Virus record (IMG/VR): IMGVR_UViG_3300027985_000278
Coordinates: 1 to 21,041 of that record
Reading direction: 5' to 3' (one strand)
From: a virus
DNA: 21,041 bases
Shown here: one piece after another, positions 15,275 to 21,041 of the stretch
Layout of the letters: every line of letters starts with the position of its first letter
Position numbering within the stretch: position 1 is the stretch's first letter
Notes under the pieces: generated by a model
What the model was told of the DNA's origin: nothing
What the model saw: only the letters and a program-made list of their open reading frames with translations
The model's database searches: none
Translations under genes and position numbers: made by a program

Positions 15275-15459
15275 ACATCGGAATGTACTGGAAAGCCATT
15301 GTTGCTTTCATTGCACCGGCAGCGGTTGTCCTCACGTCTGCCGTAACTGCTGACTCTGTTGGCGGAACTGCCATCACTCCGGGCGAATGGGTGACAGCCA
15401 TTTGCGCTTGCGTGATCACAGCCGCTGCTGTTTACGCCGTTCCGAATGCCGAACAGTGA
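15271..15459 (+). CDS. Small membrane protein, putative holin
   Basis: A 62-residue protein with two hydrophobic segments, about residues 8-26 (AIVAFIAPAAVVLTSAVTA) and 40-57 (WVTAICACVITAAAVYAVP), joined by a short polar turn. Two membrane segments, small size, and a position after the packaging ATPase and next to a second membrane protein fit a class II holin. In phi29 the holin gene 14 precedes gene 16, so the order differs. AGGAG lies about 10 bases before the ATG, which overlaps the ATPase stop. Many Actinobacteria phage holins look like this, but sequence alone cannot exclude another membrane role. Confidence 0.68.
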   Translation: MNIGMYWKAIVAFIAPAAVVLTSAVTADSVGGTAITPGEWVTAICACVITAAAVYAVPNAEQ

Positions 15460-15764
15460 TCCATGACTACGAGCAAACAATCAGTTCACTGATTGTTGGT
15501 GGAGCAACCATCGTGGCTGCCGTACTTGCATTGTTCGGTGTGCTGCTCACAATCCTTGCTTACCAGACTTGGAGAATCAAGGAACGAATGAACGCTGTAG
15601 AAGACAAGTTCGACAGCGCCATTTCCCTCATCAACGCTGTGGGAGCTTGGTTTCGAGTTTCAGGTGTTGATCCTGCACATCTTCCTCACATTCCTGAAAA
15701 TCTCCGAGAGCATGTTACGGATTGGCCGGGAATGCGTGTCAAGTCAATCCAAGACTCTACTTAG
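15456..15764 (+). CDS. Single-span membrane protein, second lysis protein candidate
   Basis: A 102-residue protein starting at GTG 15456, which overlaps the previous stop (GTGA). The N-terminal eight residues are polar. One strong membrane segment follows (about 10-36, LIVGGATIVAAVLALFGVLLTILAY), then a basic helix, an amphipathic helix and a Pro-rich C-terminal tail. It is paired with the putative holin, so a second holin, an antiholin or a spanin-like factor is likely, and its 5' end is embedded in the holin gene. The longer open frame from 15387 would run antisense-like residues with no hydrophobic start and is not preferred. Confidence 0.65.
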   Translation: MIHDYEQTISSLIVGGATIVAAVLALFGVLLTILAYQTWRIKERMNAVEDKFDSAISLINAVGAWFRVSGVDPAHLPHIPENLREHVTDWPGMRVKSIQDST

Positions 15765-15773
15765 GAGCCACCA

Positions 15774-17435
15774 ATGGGCATCAAAGGAAGCAAGGCATTC
15801 GTCAACGAACAAATCGAACGTGACAATGCCAAAGAATACGAAACGTTCGTCACACACGCACAACTCACCGAAGCCATTGCAGGAGTAGAAGCCGGAACAC
15901 CGGACAACCTCGCAACCGTCGCCACCACCGGCGACTACGCAGACCTCACCGGAACACCCACGCTCGCCCCTGTAGCCACCAGCGGCTCCTACGACGACCT
16001 GACAGGCACACCCGAGCTTGGCAGCGCCGCAGGAGCCGATTCTGGCGCGTTCGCGACCGCTGCACAGGGTGCCAAGGCCGACACCGCGCTACAACCCGGA
16101 GGACTCGCCACGGTCGCCACCACCGGAGCCTACACAGACCTCACAGGCAAACCCACGCTCGCCACCGTGGCAGGCACAGGAGCCTACAGCGACCTCGTAG
16201 GACGCCCGGCACTCGGAACGGCTGCCGCCACATCGGCGGACAGCTACGCCACAGCGGCACAGGGCATCAAGGCCGACAGCGCCGTGCAGCCCGGATCACT
16301 CGCTGCGGTCGCAACCTCCGGAGCGTATTCCAGCCTTTCCGGAAAGCCCACTCTCGGCACGGCAGCAGCTACAGCGATCACTGACTATGCCACAGCGGCA
16401 CAGGGCACAAAGGCAGATGAAGCACTTCCCCGTGACGACACCACCGACTCGTATCCTCGCGTCTATGTGGTAGCCACCGACGGCGAACAGGTAATGACCA
16501 CTGTTCGTGCGTCAGCAGCCGCAGCGGACTCCATTGTTTCCCGCGATTCGTCCGGACAGGTATACGTTCCCGTAACACCCACGGCAGACGGACATAGCGC
16601 ATCAAAGAAGTACGTTGACGACACAGCGGCAGCCGTAGCAGCAGGCATTTCCCCCGGCGTTATCGTGCTGCAAACTGGTGATGAGGTTCCAGCGGAAACA
16701 CCCGTTGGAACCGTAATCGTATGGTACACACCTGTCGGACCTCTGACACCAGTTGTCTCCGCTGACGGCTACCAAATCAACACGGCCACTAGTGAAGGTG
16801 CTGTTACCACCGGGGCAGCAATCCCTGTTGGTGACATTATTCTTTGTTGCTACGGTCAAGGCACAGGAACCGGAACTCATGGTTCACAGGCAATCACGCT
16901 AAGTGCGGGTGCCGTGGATTCATGGCGGAACTCCAGTGCAGGCAGAGCTTCCACCGTTGAATGTGGTGTCATTTGGGGTAAGGTTACAACGGAAATCCCA
17001 GCAGGTGCAACAGTCACATTCGCTAGTCCGGGAAACACGAACTTCCGAGTGCTGTCAACCGTTATCAGTCTGCATAACGTGTCCACAGCAACACCTGACG
17101 CAACTTCTGGTGATGATGCCGATGGAGTTGCTTACAATGTTTCGGCAGGAGCTAATGCTTCGGCATCAACGCTTACAGCCTCCACTGATGCAGCAACCAC
17201 GGTTCCTGACACCATTGTGTTCGGCATTTTCGCTCATAGTTCAGCGCAAGTTTACTCGCTGAACTCGGGAACGGAAGTGTACAAGATTGTGACAGCGGCA
17301 GGATCGTCGGACCGTGCACTTCTCGTTGGATACAAGGTTGTGACAGCTACCGGTGTACAGTCAATGACTGCCACGGCTGCCAGTTCCACAGGTATTTGCG
17401 GTTGTGTGATTGCGCTGCCGATCACGATTGGATAG
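15774..17435 (+). CDS. Repeat-containing tail fibre / appendage protein
   Basis: A 553-residue protein with a strong ribosome binding site (AGGAG, 5 bases before ATG 15774). Residues about 45-230 are a repeat array: short units of the form VATTGxYxDLTGKPTL alternate with longer units of the form GTAAATSxxxYATAAQGxKADxALQPG. Such repeats are common in fibre shafts and in trimeric appendages. Residues about 235-300 hold a conserved fibre linker (ASKKYVDDTAAA). Residues about 320-553 are a Thr/Ser/Ala-rich beta domain, probably the receptor-binding head. Codon use changes between the shaft (strongly C/A-ending) and the head (more T-ending), suggesting a mosaic gene. Confidence 0.8.
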   Translation: MGIKGSKAFVNEQIERDNAKEYETFVTHAQLTEAIAGVEAGTPDNLATVATTGDYADLTGTPTLAPVATSGSYDDLTGTPELGSAAGADSGAFATAAQGAKADTALQPGGLATVATTGAYTDLTGKPTLATVAGTGAYSDLVGRPALGTAAATSADSYATAAQGIKADSAVQPGSLAAVATSGAYSSLSGKPTLGTAAATAITDYATAAQGTKADEALPRDDTTDSYPRVYVVATDGEQVMTTVRASAAAADSIVSRDSSGQVYVPVTPTADGHSASKKYVDDTAAAVAAGISPGVIVLQTGDEVPAETPVGTVIVWYTPVGPLTPVVSADGYQINTATSEGAVTTGAAIPVGDIILCCYGQGTGTGTHGSQAITLSAGAVDSWRNSSAGRASTVECGVIWGKVTTEIPAGATVTFASPGNTNFRVLSTVISLHNVSTATPDATSGDDADGVAYNVSAGANASASTLTASTDAATTVPDTIVFGIFAHSSAQVYSLNSGTEVYKIVTAAGSSDRALLVGYKVVTATGVQSMTATAASSTGICGCVIALPITIG

Positions 17436-17439
17436 CAAC

Positions 17440-18447
17440 ATGCTTCTCGCGACCATGGACCACCTGAAAGCCCGCGACGATACCGGACTGTTCGACGCCG
17501 ATCTGGAACAAGTCCTCACACCGTATGGGCTGATCGATGCTGACCTCGTACAAGTAGTTGTTTCCAACGATGTTGAACCTCCCCCGGTCGCATGGATCAA
17601 GCCCGTCATTGGAGCAGCAACCACGAACGATAGCTCAACCACATGGGCAGACTTGGAAGCACTTGTTGGCGACCTTCTGATCCGACGCTCCTACCTCGGC
17701 GGAAACCACCCAGCGTCTTACACCAGTACGGATATGGTGCTTGACGTTGCACAGGATATTTGGTCCTGTTGGTCATTCAAACCGGACTATTCCGGTGGCC
17801 AGATCACCTTCAACCACTCGTCCACATTGCAGAATGCTTTCTCTGCATTCTTGGACACAATACCATCCGGGCACAAGACAACCATCGTTGCATGGCACGA
17901 ACCGGAACAGGAAATCAACGCAGGATACTTCACCCTTGCAGAATGGGGACTCCTGCAAAACACGCTCGCAGACATAATCCACGCCAAAGGCAGGCCCGAA
18001 CTCACACTCGGCATTTGCATTATGGGACCGTGGACATTCAACGTGTCCTCAGCATTCCACACATGGGCATGGGACACATGCCTTGACTGGTCAAAGGTGG
18101 ATTACGTAGGCATCGACCCCTACCAAGGCTCGGGATCAACCACCAGTCTCGAAACACAACTCACAACACCGTCCGGTAGTATGCCATCAATGATGCAGAA
18201 GATCCTCACATGGGGACGTCCTTGGATGGTGATGGAATACAACACGAACAACTCCACCGTAACCAATCAGGCAACCTACTTCACGGAAGCCTACGCCTGG
18301 TTCAAGACGTGGAACCAAGCACACCCTGCAACACCATGCGCCGCAGCAATGGTGTTCAACGTCACGCTCTCGGGAGACAACACCCGATTCCTGACCGGTG
18401 AGTCCGCAGCCGCAGTCGCGGCAACCAACGCGGACAGTAAGGTCTAG
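17440..18447 (+). CDS. Glycoside hydrolase-like protein (clan A TIM barrel), putative depolymerase
   Basis: A 335-residue protein. Three motifs fit a retaining clan A glycoside hydrolase barrel: AWHEPE (151-156) as the acid/base segment with Glu154, VDYVGIDPYQG (220-230) as a barrel strand, and RPWMVMEYN (260-268) with Glu266 as candidate nucleophile. The early part (about residues 10-45) is acidic and may join it to the fibre. No signal peptide is seen, and as the last late gene, directly after the fibre, it is likely a virion-associated enzyme that degrades a host surface polysaccharide. I use ATG 17440, with weak GGA upstream. The GH family cannot be named with confidence; GH26-like is a guess. 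Confidence 0.72.
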   Translation: MLLATMDHLKARDDTGLFDADLEQVLTPYGLIDADLVQVVVSNDVEPPPVAWIKPVIGAATTNDSSTTWADLEALVGDLLIRRSYLGGNHPASYTSTDMVLDVAQDIWSCWSFKPDYSGGQITFNHSSTLQNAFSAFLDTIPSGHKTTIVAWHEPEQEINAGYFTLAEWGLLQNTLADIIHAKGRPELTLGICIMGPWTFNVSSAFHTWAWDTCLDWSKVDYVGIDPYQGSGSTTSLETQLTTPSGSMPSMMQKILTWGRPWMVMEYNTNNSTVTNQATYFTEAYAWFKTWNQAHPATPCAAAMVFNVTLSGDNTRFLTGESAAAVAATNADSKV

Positions 18448-18451
18448 ACAC

Positions 18452-18490
18452 AGAAATGCCCCGGTAGCCTAGTGCTACCGGGGCATTTCT
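18452..18490. terminator. Bidirectional terminator between convergent operons
   Basis: A perfect 17-bp stem, AGAAATGCCCCGGTAGC (18452-18468) and GCTACCGGGGCATTTCT (18474-18490), has a 5-base loop. It lies directly after the last late gene on the plus strand and touches the stop of the last minus-strand gene. T-rich ends on both strands suit termination from both sides. Confidence 0.9.
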
Positions 18491-18770
18491 ATACCGGTAA
18501 AGAAAACGGCTCCCACTCCTGCACCGGACACAACGTGCACACCCTCCACAACTCCGGAGCACGCCCGTCCCCGTGATGCACCAGACGCCAATCCGACCAC
18601 TCATGCTCACAGTAGCCCTCTGCCCGGTAGACAAGCTCACACGGGTCGACCGTGGGCTGCCGGAGGTACCGTACGCCACCGATCGACAGGACCGGTGCGG
18701 TGAGCTTGGCGTCACAGGCCTGTCGTGGTTGCGCGGCAGGCCCACCGATCAGAGTCAGGTGCAAGTTCAT
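18489..18770 (-). CDS. Zinc-ribbon-like small protein, last gene of the minus-strand operon
   Basis: A 93-residue protein. The C-terminal half has CEH (Cys54, His56) and, after about 20 residues, CTLC (Cys78, Cys81), a zinc-ribbon or treble-clef pattern with Trp-rich flanks. The start codon overlaps the stop of the upstream gene (ATGA). Its codons are more GC-rich than those of its operon neighbours. The stop lies at the base of the bidirectional terminator. Function unknown. Confidence 0.68.
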   Translation of the reverse strand: MNLHLTLIGGPAAQPRQACDAKLTAPVLSIGGVRYLRQPTVDPCELVYRAEGYCEHEWSDWRLVHHGDGRAPELWRVCTLCPVQEWEPFSLPV

Positions 18771-18916
18771 AGCTTACCCAACTCAAAATGTGCAATGCGT
18801 CCGCAATCACAGTAGGTGTCTGGCTCATTGGTCATAATAGCTCGAATCAGATATTCTCGACGGCCCCACCGAGCAATGTGATTGAGAACACATGCCCCAC
18901 AAAACACTTTGAGCAT
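18767..18916 (-). CDS. Small four-cysteine zinc-ribbon protein
   Basis: A 49-residue protein with Cys6 and Cys9 in VFCGACVLN and Cys36 and Cys38 in TYCDCGRIA, separated by a basic helix (ARWGRREYLIRAI). The CxxC and CxC pairs look like a single zinc-ribbon site. The frame is tightly bounded: the stop overlaps the next ATG (ATGA) and the start is 15 bases after the upstream stop. A Shine-Dalgarno sequence is weak. A minus-strand early gene of unknown function. Confidence 0.62.
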   Translation of the reverse strand: MLKVFCGACVLNHIARWGRREYLIRAIMTNEPDTYCDCGRIAHFELGKL

Positions 18917-18931
18917 TTTTTGCTTTGGCTT

Positions 18932-19090
18932 TCATTTCCACTCCCTGTTATCCCACGAAACCTCATCCCGATAAACCACGTCCCTATCCGAGCCGAGAGC
19001 GCGGTTCAGGGCATTGGCCTGTAGCTCGACACTACTGGCATACCTCATGGCGCGTTGCCAGAACGAGCCTTGTTTCTTGTTGCGTTTCAT
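18932..19090 (-). CDS. Small basic protein, function unknown
   Basis: A 52-residue protein beginning MKRNKKQGSFWQRAMRYASS, with a basic N-terminus and an acidic, Trp-containing end (VSWDNREWK). No cysteine and no membrane segment. GAGG lies about 8 bases before the ATG, which overlaps the upstream stop by one base (TAATG). Its tight packing on both sides supports a real gene. Confidence 0.62.
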   Translation of the reverse strand: MKRNKKQGSFWQRAMRYASSVELQANALNRALGSDRDVVYRDEVSWDNREWK

Positions 19091-19236
19091 TAGTGAGCCT
19101 CAATCCACATGGCTAGTAGTACGACAATAATCAGGATCACCCACCAACCGCCATCATTGGTAAACCGATTGCGCGGCGGTTGGTTCGATTGGTTGAGTTG
19201 TTGGTCCGGTTGGTAGTCCGGCGTCCAAGGTTTCAT
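19090..19236 (-). CDS. Small single-span membrane protein
   Basis: A 48-residue protein. The first 30 residues are polar and rich in Gln, Asn and Pro (YQPDQQLNQSNQPP); the end is one membrane segment, WWVILIIVVLLAMW, followed by IEAH. It is C-tail-anchored in form. I use ATG 19236, which overlaps the upstream stop (ATGA); ATG 19242 in the same frame would add two residues and has AAGG at a better distance. A membrane-directed host-control or lysis-timing role is possible but unsupported. Confidence 0.62.
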   Translation of the reverse strand: MKPWTPDYQPDQQLNQSNQPPRNRFTNDGGWWVILIIVVLLAMWIEAH

Positions 19237-19433
19237 TCCCATGACAAAACCTTGTCCGGTGGCAAAGCAACATGCCCAGCGCCCATGTAGGTCAAGTCAA
19301 CCAACAATGACGTAACCTTGTCACCGCTTCCCCTGTGCTTGTGTGCTGTCACCTTTCCGGAAACCGTCTGTTCACTGTGGATAGTGTACAGAATGAATGT
19401 CACGGTTGAGCCAACCGGAGCAATCTTAACCAT
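19233..19433 (-). CDS. Small early protein, function unknown
   Basis: A 66-residue, beta-rich protein (VGSTVTFILYTIHSEQ, then VSGKVTAHKHRGSGDK). The start at ATG 19433 follows the leader GAAAGGTGGAGGACA, shared with the next two genes upstream. This ribosome binding site lies inside the last codons of the upstream gene, whose end overlaps by 8 bases. No motif is recognised; an OB-like or SH3-like small barrel is possible. Confidence 0.66.
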   Translation of the reverse strand: MVKIAPVGSTVTFILYTIHSEQTVSGKVTAHKHRGSGDKVTSLLVDLTYMGAGHVALPPDKVLSWE

Positions 19434-19686
19434 TGTCCTCCACCTTTCCGTAAGCAAAGTCTCGGCGCATTTTGAGCAAACGGGCAACACTCGCTTTCGT
19501 CAAGTTCAAACCGTAAGGGTGCCCATCCGAACCGAAGTGCACAAACCCCGAACCACCATAGCCGAGAGAAAACACAAAAGCAATGTCATGCAGCGCACCA
19601 TTGCAGCGTGCAGGATACACAATGCCCCAACCGGGAACATAGCTTGTGTTCTCTCCGTTGTTGCTTTCCACCCTGTAACGTGCCAT
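19426..19686 (-). CDS. Small early protein, function unknown
   Basis: An 86-residue protein with a Gly/Phe/Tyr-rich centre (FVFSLGYGGSGFVHFGSDGH) and a basic C-terminal helix (ASVARLLKMRRDFAYGK). The start at ATG 19686 sits right after the 77-bp repeat and its ribosome binding site GGTGGAGGACA. A longer open frame reading into the repeat exists but would translate the intergenic cassette. Function not recognised. Confidence 0.68.
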   Translation of the reverse strand: MARYRVESNNGENTSYVPGWGIVYPARCNGALHDIAFVFSLGYGGSGFVHFGSDGHPYGLNLTKASVARLLKMRRDFAYGKVEDNG

Positions 19687-19763
19687 TGTCCTCCACCTTT
19701 CGTGTCTAGTAGGACAATCCCACCCACACCGATAAGGTGCGAGTGAGACAATCACACTAGGCC
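19687..19763 (-). repeat. 77-bp intergenic cassette, copy A
   Basis: Identical to copy B (19998-20074) except one base, 311 bp apart. Read on the minus strand, it starts with the stop codon of the upstream gene (GCC TAG), carries two GACAATC-type sites 34 bp apart (plus-strand 19713-19723 and 19747-19757), an imperfect hairpin around CACC-GATAA-GGTG, and ends with the strong ribosome binding site GGTGGAGGACA just before ATG 19686. Confidence 0.92.
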
Positions 19764-19996
19764 GACTGACCAAAGAAAATCAGGATGAAGTTGGGTGACA
19801 ACTTGCTACCGCAGCGCTCAGTAACACTCCGATCAATGAACCACTGATCAATGGTCACTGGACCGGTATCACCTACTTGGGTAAACAAACACGTCACAGG
19901 GTCGGCGTCGGTGTATTCCACAGTGGCATGGTAGCCAATCTGTCCCGCAACGCCAGTCAGTTTCTTGCCAATGGTGACCTTGGTTATTTCGGTCAT
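19757..19996 (-). CDS. Small early protein lying between the two repeat copies
   Basis: A 79-residue protein starting MTEITKVTIGKKLTGVAGQI at ATG 19996, directly after copy B of the 77-bp cassette with its GGTGGAGGACA ribosome binding site. It ends within copy A. It is beta-rich, with two Cys and a hydrophobic C-terminus (FILIFFGQSA). The frame reading upstream through the repeat is not used. Function unknown. Flanking by direct repeats makes this gene a natural candidate for gain or loss by recombination. Confidence 0.68.
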   Translation of the reverse strand: MTEITKVTIGKKLTGVAGQIGYHATVEYTDADPVTCLFTQVGDTGPVTIDQWFIDRSVTERCGSKLSPNFILIFFGQSA

Positions 19997-19997
19997 T

Positions 19998-20074
19998 TGT
20001 CCTCCACCTTTCGTGTCTAGTAGGACAATCCCACCCACACCGATAAGGTGCGAGTGAGACAATCATACTAGGCC
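19998..20074 (-). repeat. 77-bp intergenic cassette, copy B
   Basis: One mismatch to copy A (T instead of C at 20066, in the distal GACAATC site). It begins at the end of the 136-residue gene, overlapping its stop, and ends directly before the ATG of the 79-residue gene. The inner sites are at 20024-20034 and 20058-20068. Confidence 0.92.
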
Positions 20075-20478
20075 AGCATACCCCGAACCAAAGCCTTGTA
20101 AGCATCCTGCCGCGTCCCATGCTCCATGAACTCCCCCACGGTCTCAATGCTGAAACGCATCGCCCACACCATACCGTCCGGAGCCTTTTCTCCATATTCA
20201 TTGTCCCATGACCAACTGTTCAGGTCATTACGTGCTTCCCACGGGACAGCATGGTAGGTGACCTGTGCGCGTCGGACAGTGTAGCGACGGCCACCGTACA
20301 CCGAAGCGTCCGGACGCTCCGACGTGACAAACCACACCGAAAGGTCTTTCGGACTCACGCGGGTGAGTGACTCGCACAGACGCGAGTTGAAGAATCGCAT
20401 GGATTCACGGTTGAAGAACTTGTTGTTGCAACGGATTGCGGTCTGTCGCACGTCATGCATTGTGCGCATGATGTACAT
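20068..20478 (-). CDS. Early protein, function unknown
   Basis: A 136-residue protein starting MYIMRTMHDVRQTAIRCNNK. It has a basic N-terminal third, a Trp-rich middle (DLNSWSWDNEYGEKAPDGMVW) and a helical end (TRQDAYKALVRGMLA). AGGGG lies 9 bases before the ATG, which overlaps the upstream stop (TAATG). I recognise no family. It is the largest protein of the minus-strand operon. Confidence 0.72.
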   Translation of the reverse strand: MYIMRTMHDVRQTAIRCNNKFFNRESMRFFNSRLCESLTRVSPKDLSVWFVTSERPDASVYGGRRYTVRRAQVTYHAVPWEARNDLNSWSWDNEYGEKAPDGMVWAMRFSIETVGEFMEHGTRQDAYKALVRGMLA

Positions 20479-20852
20479 TACTTGTCCCCTCTCAGAGTCT
20501 TAATGTAGTCCGGACCTGTCACGTGAGCGTCACAGTGCAGCTTCAAAGCAACTTCTTTGACTTGTTCCGGCGTCGCTAGCGGATACGGCCCGCCAACTTC
20601 GGGACGAACGCTGGAAATGTCGCACGTGTGAAGGTCAAAGAATGCACCTTCCATCTTCCCGGAAAGCGTGAGTCGGAAGCCATGTTGTTGATTGGCGTAT
20701 GTGATTACACGCTCAATGGCAGTGTTGTCATGGATGCCATAGAAACGGTCTACCTGAACGCGAACATCGAACGAAAGCCGCTCAATGTGTCCACTAGGGT
20801 ACTGATGATCTGTGCGCTTGTGAACGCTCACCAGTAGCACAGGTGCTTGCAT
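20478..20852 (-). CDS. First gene of the minus-strand early operon, function unknown
   Basis: A 124-residue protein. The first two thirds look like beta strands with a short helix (LSFDVRVQVDRFYGIHDNTA; FRLTLSGKMEGAFFDLHT); a helix with TPEQVKEVALKLH follows near the C-terminus. The ribosome binding site GGAAAGGGAAGGAAAG directly before the ATG is very strong. It is the promoter-proximal gene of a nine-gene operon facing the late genes, in the place of the right early operon of phi29. Function unknown. Confidence 0.72.
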   Translation of the reverse strand: MQAPVLLVSVHKRTDHQYPSGHIERLSFDVRVQVDRFYGIHDNTAIERVITYANQQHGFRLTLSGKMEGAFFDLHTCDISSVRPEVGGPYPLATPEQVKEVALKLHCDAHVTGPDYIKTLRGDK

Positions 20853-21041
20853 CTTTCCTTCCCTTTCCTTGCTTGTGATACAAGCCTATCATGCCACCAT
20901 CGCATTATGCTTAGAATACCATTAACATATACTAAGAGAATACTGAGAATATATATGTTAATGTATGTACATAACACGCGCTCGGGCGTGTCGCAATGAA
21001 TCGATTCAAAGGGGAACCAACAGCCCAGCCAGAAACGAGCC
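20853..21041. promoter_or_regulatory. AT-rich control region upstream of the minus-strand operon
   Basis: 189 bases without a gene. 20905-20975 is markedly AT-rich in an otherwise GC-richer genome. It holds a perfect 12-bp inverted repeat CATTAACATATA (20920-20931) / TATATGTTAATG (20952-20963), three GAATA repeats (20914, 20938, 20947), the palindrome TATGTACATA (20964-20973) and a 6-bp GC-rich dyad ACACGC/GCGTGT (20974-20991). Several TANNNT -10 candidates occur on the minus strand (for example TATTCT), but no clear -35/-10 pair can be chosen. Bases 20992-21041 show nothing recognisable. Confidence 0.55.

Noticed and set aside
19757-20062. Longer start for the 79-residue protein, reading through the 77-bp cassette
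   Set aside because: The extra residues come from the repeat; the same peptide would be made in front of copy A in another frame context. The strong ribosome binding site lies directly before ATG 19996.
1-21041. Terminal inverted repeats expected for a protein-primed linear genome
   Set aside because: The first bases and the reverse complement of the last bases share only a few scattered positions (TGTTGG), and the window begins inside a gene, so true ends are not present on the left at least.
1-21041. CRISPR array or insertion sequence
   Set aside because: No regularly spaced short repeats and no transposase-like protein were seen; the only long direct repeat is the 77-bp cassette pair.

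Overview
This window is most of the genome of a small podovirus of the phi29 type (protein-primed replication, short tail). The assignment rests on several independent signatures: a family B DNA polymerase with phi29-like motifs directly downstream of a terminal-protein-sized gene; a virion module in phi29 order (scaffold-like protein, capsid protein, tail knob gp9, connector gp10, lower collar gp11, tail lysin gp13); and a gp16-like packaging ATPase. The host is probably an actinobacterium. The evidence for that is intermediate-to-high GC, an actinophage LysA-like endolysin, small Cys/His-rich proteins, and what look like leaderless promoters. The genus cannot be read from the sequence. The window starts inside a gene and no terminal inverted repeat pairs its two ends, so at least the left end is missing.

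Layout. (1) 1-3973, plus strand, replication module: a gene tail, a small unknown protein, a putative ssDNA-binding protein, a hairpin terminator, terminal protein candidate, DNA polymerase, a ribbon-helix-helix regulator and a 47-residue protein. (2) 3974-4142: a gene-free stretch with two predicted hairpins (candidate structured RNA), then a terminator overlapped by a promoter. (3) 4143-18447, plus strand, late module: scaffold-like protein, capsid protein with two Ig-like domains, terminator and promoter, endolysin, tail knob, connector, lower collar, C1q-like fibre, terminator and promoter, a three-domain tail lysin carrying a DNase I-like phosphoesterase domain, a zinc-finger-like protein, packaging ATPase with its own promoter, two small membrane proteins (holin candidates), a repeat-containing fibre and a glycoside hydrolase-like protein. 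(4) 18452-18490: a perfect 17-bp hairpin between convergent operons. (5) 18489-20852, minus strand: nine tightly packed small genes of unknown function, probably early and host-directed, two of them preceded by copies of a 77-bp intergenic cassette. (6) 20853-21041: an AT-rich non-coding stretch with several dyads, probably the control region for the minus-strand operon.

The most interesting features are the apparent nesting of an endonuclease/exonuclease/phosphatase (EEP) domain inside a lysozyme-like domain in the tail lysin; a recurring promoter element (CTG followed by TANNNT) placed exactly six bases before three ATG codons, implying leaderless late mRNAs; the fusion of these promoters to terminator hairpins; the duplicated 77-bp cassette; and the terminal glycoside hydrolase-like gene. 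All assignments come from reading motifs and gene order; no database search was run.
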